The notes beneath the pieces were generated by a model. The model was not told where the DNA came from. It searched no databases and saw only the letters and a list, made by a program, of their open reading frames with translations. From contig NZ_JJMW01000041.1 in NCBI RefSeq assembly GCF_000714435.1, forward strand, positions 186,001-250,000: DNA of 64,000 nucleotides. The letters run 5' to 3'. Position numbers and translations under genes: made by a program. This DNA comes from Exiguobacterium alkaliphilum 12/1 (lineage in GTDB: Bacteria; Bacillota; Bacilli; Exiguobacteriales; Exiguobacteriaceae). Numbering within the stretch: the stretch's first letter is position 1; every line of letters begins with the position of its first letter. Shown piece by piece: positions 63,785 through 64,000 of the stretch.

Positions 63785-63902
63785 ATGGATTAGCCCCTTT
63801 CAGTTCAACGGTAGTCACATGGATACAACCGTTTCCGTACCTTTTATCACGCTTCTGCTTGGCCCGTTTTCAGGCATGAACGACGAACTGCCTCGTTTCG
63901 TG

Positions 63903-63908
63903 TATAAT
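63903..63908 (+). promoter_or_regulatory. -10 element before the rightward gene at the edge
   Basis: TATAAT directly preceded by TG (TGTATAAT), about 70 bases before the start codon. No consensus -35 is seen. Confidence 0.4.
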
Positions 63909-63978
63909 GAGGCGTAATCCAAATCGCTAATGAAAATTTCGAATACAGAAGTTTCTTACATGAAAACGAGGTAAACAC

Positions 63979-64000
63979 ATGAATCAACCACAATTTGCAG
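63979..64000 (+). CDS. Start of a rightward gene, truncated by the window edge
   Basis: ATG AAT CAA CCA CAA TTT GCA (MNQPQFA) begins eight bases after CGAGGT, and TATAAT lies upstream. Only seven codons are visible; the product cannot be named. Confidence 0.5.

Noticed and set aside
63824-63838. cre site upstream of the esterase-GH3 operon
   Set aside because: The best match has two mismatches to the consensus, one in the conserved TG, and no aligned promoter was found.

Overview
The window looks like chromosome of a Gram-positive, low-spore Bacillota, most like Exiguobacterium. The basis is moderately high GC, CDSs with strong AAGGAGG-type ribosome sites and frequent TTG/GTG starts, sigma-A type promoters, CcpA, PerR, PurR and HrcA sites, and protein content: MrpA, AhpCF, MetNIQ, AdaA/AlkA/Ogt, a large catalase and GGDEF proteins. 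The genus is inferred from general resemblance; no search was run. No rRNA, tRNA, insertion sequence or CRISPR array was seen.

Layout. 1-3.4 kb: start of mrpA, a CcpA-controlled alpha-glucosidase and a carboxylesterase. 3.7-14.9 kb: secreted nuclease with a cre site, FAD oxidoreductase, anchored protein, secreted heparinase II/III-like protein, large catalase, MFS transporter. 15.0-22.8 kb: two c-di-GMP proteins sharing an N-terminal sensor, flanking PurR-type guaC and a small GNAT/metallo-hydrolase pair. 22.9-31.9 kb: two paralogous small membrane proteins, a flavin oxidoreductase, a YjiH-family membrane protein frameshifted in a G7 run, a C39-like protein, RluF, a DUF2314/DUF2185 protein, divergent SDR/TetR genes and a VOC protein behind a candidate attenuated leader RNA. 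32.1-37.4 kb: htpG with CIRCE, an AT-rich HNH endonuclease of type IV restriction type, PerR-type ahpCF. 37.4-47.1 kb: aldo/keto reductase, methionine ABC transporter, SLC13 transporter, UDG-like protein, MarR, CarD-like regulator, mqo with a PerR-like box. 47.3-50.6 kb: an AT-rich MutT and PLD-helicase-DUF3427 pair, a probable defence locus. 50.7-54.2 kb: phosphatase gene ending in four DnaA boxes, DegV, and an adaA-alkA-ogt alkylation operon. 54.4-64 kb: GH16 beta-glucanase, a LURP/Nudix/DUF1349 operon, an MntA-HepT toxin-antitoxin pair, an esterase/GH3 beta-glucosidase operon and the first codons of a rightward gene.

How it works together. Three themes recur. Glucan use under catabolite control: alpha-glucosidase, GH16 and GH3. 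Oxidative and DNA-damage defence: catalase, AhpCF, MutT, UDG-like proteins, Ada operon, possibly PerR on mqo. c-di-GMP turnover. The AT-rich HNH gene, the helicase locus and the toxin-antitoxin pair are small accessory insertions between housekeeping blocks. The least explained signals are the leader RNA before the VOC gene, the DnaA-box cluster, and the two small membrane proteins that share an upstream box.
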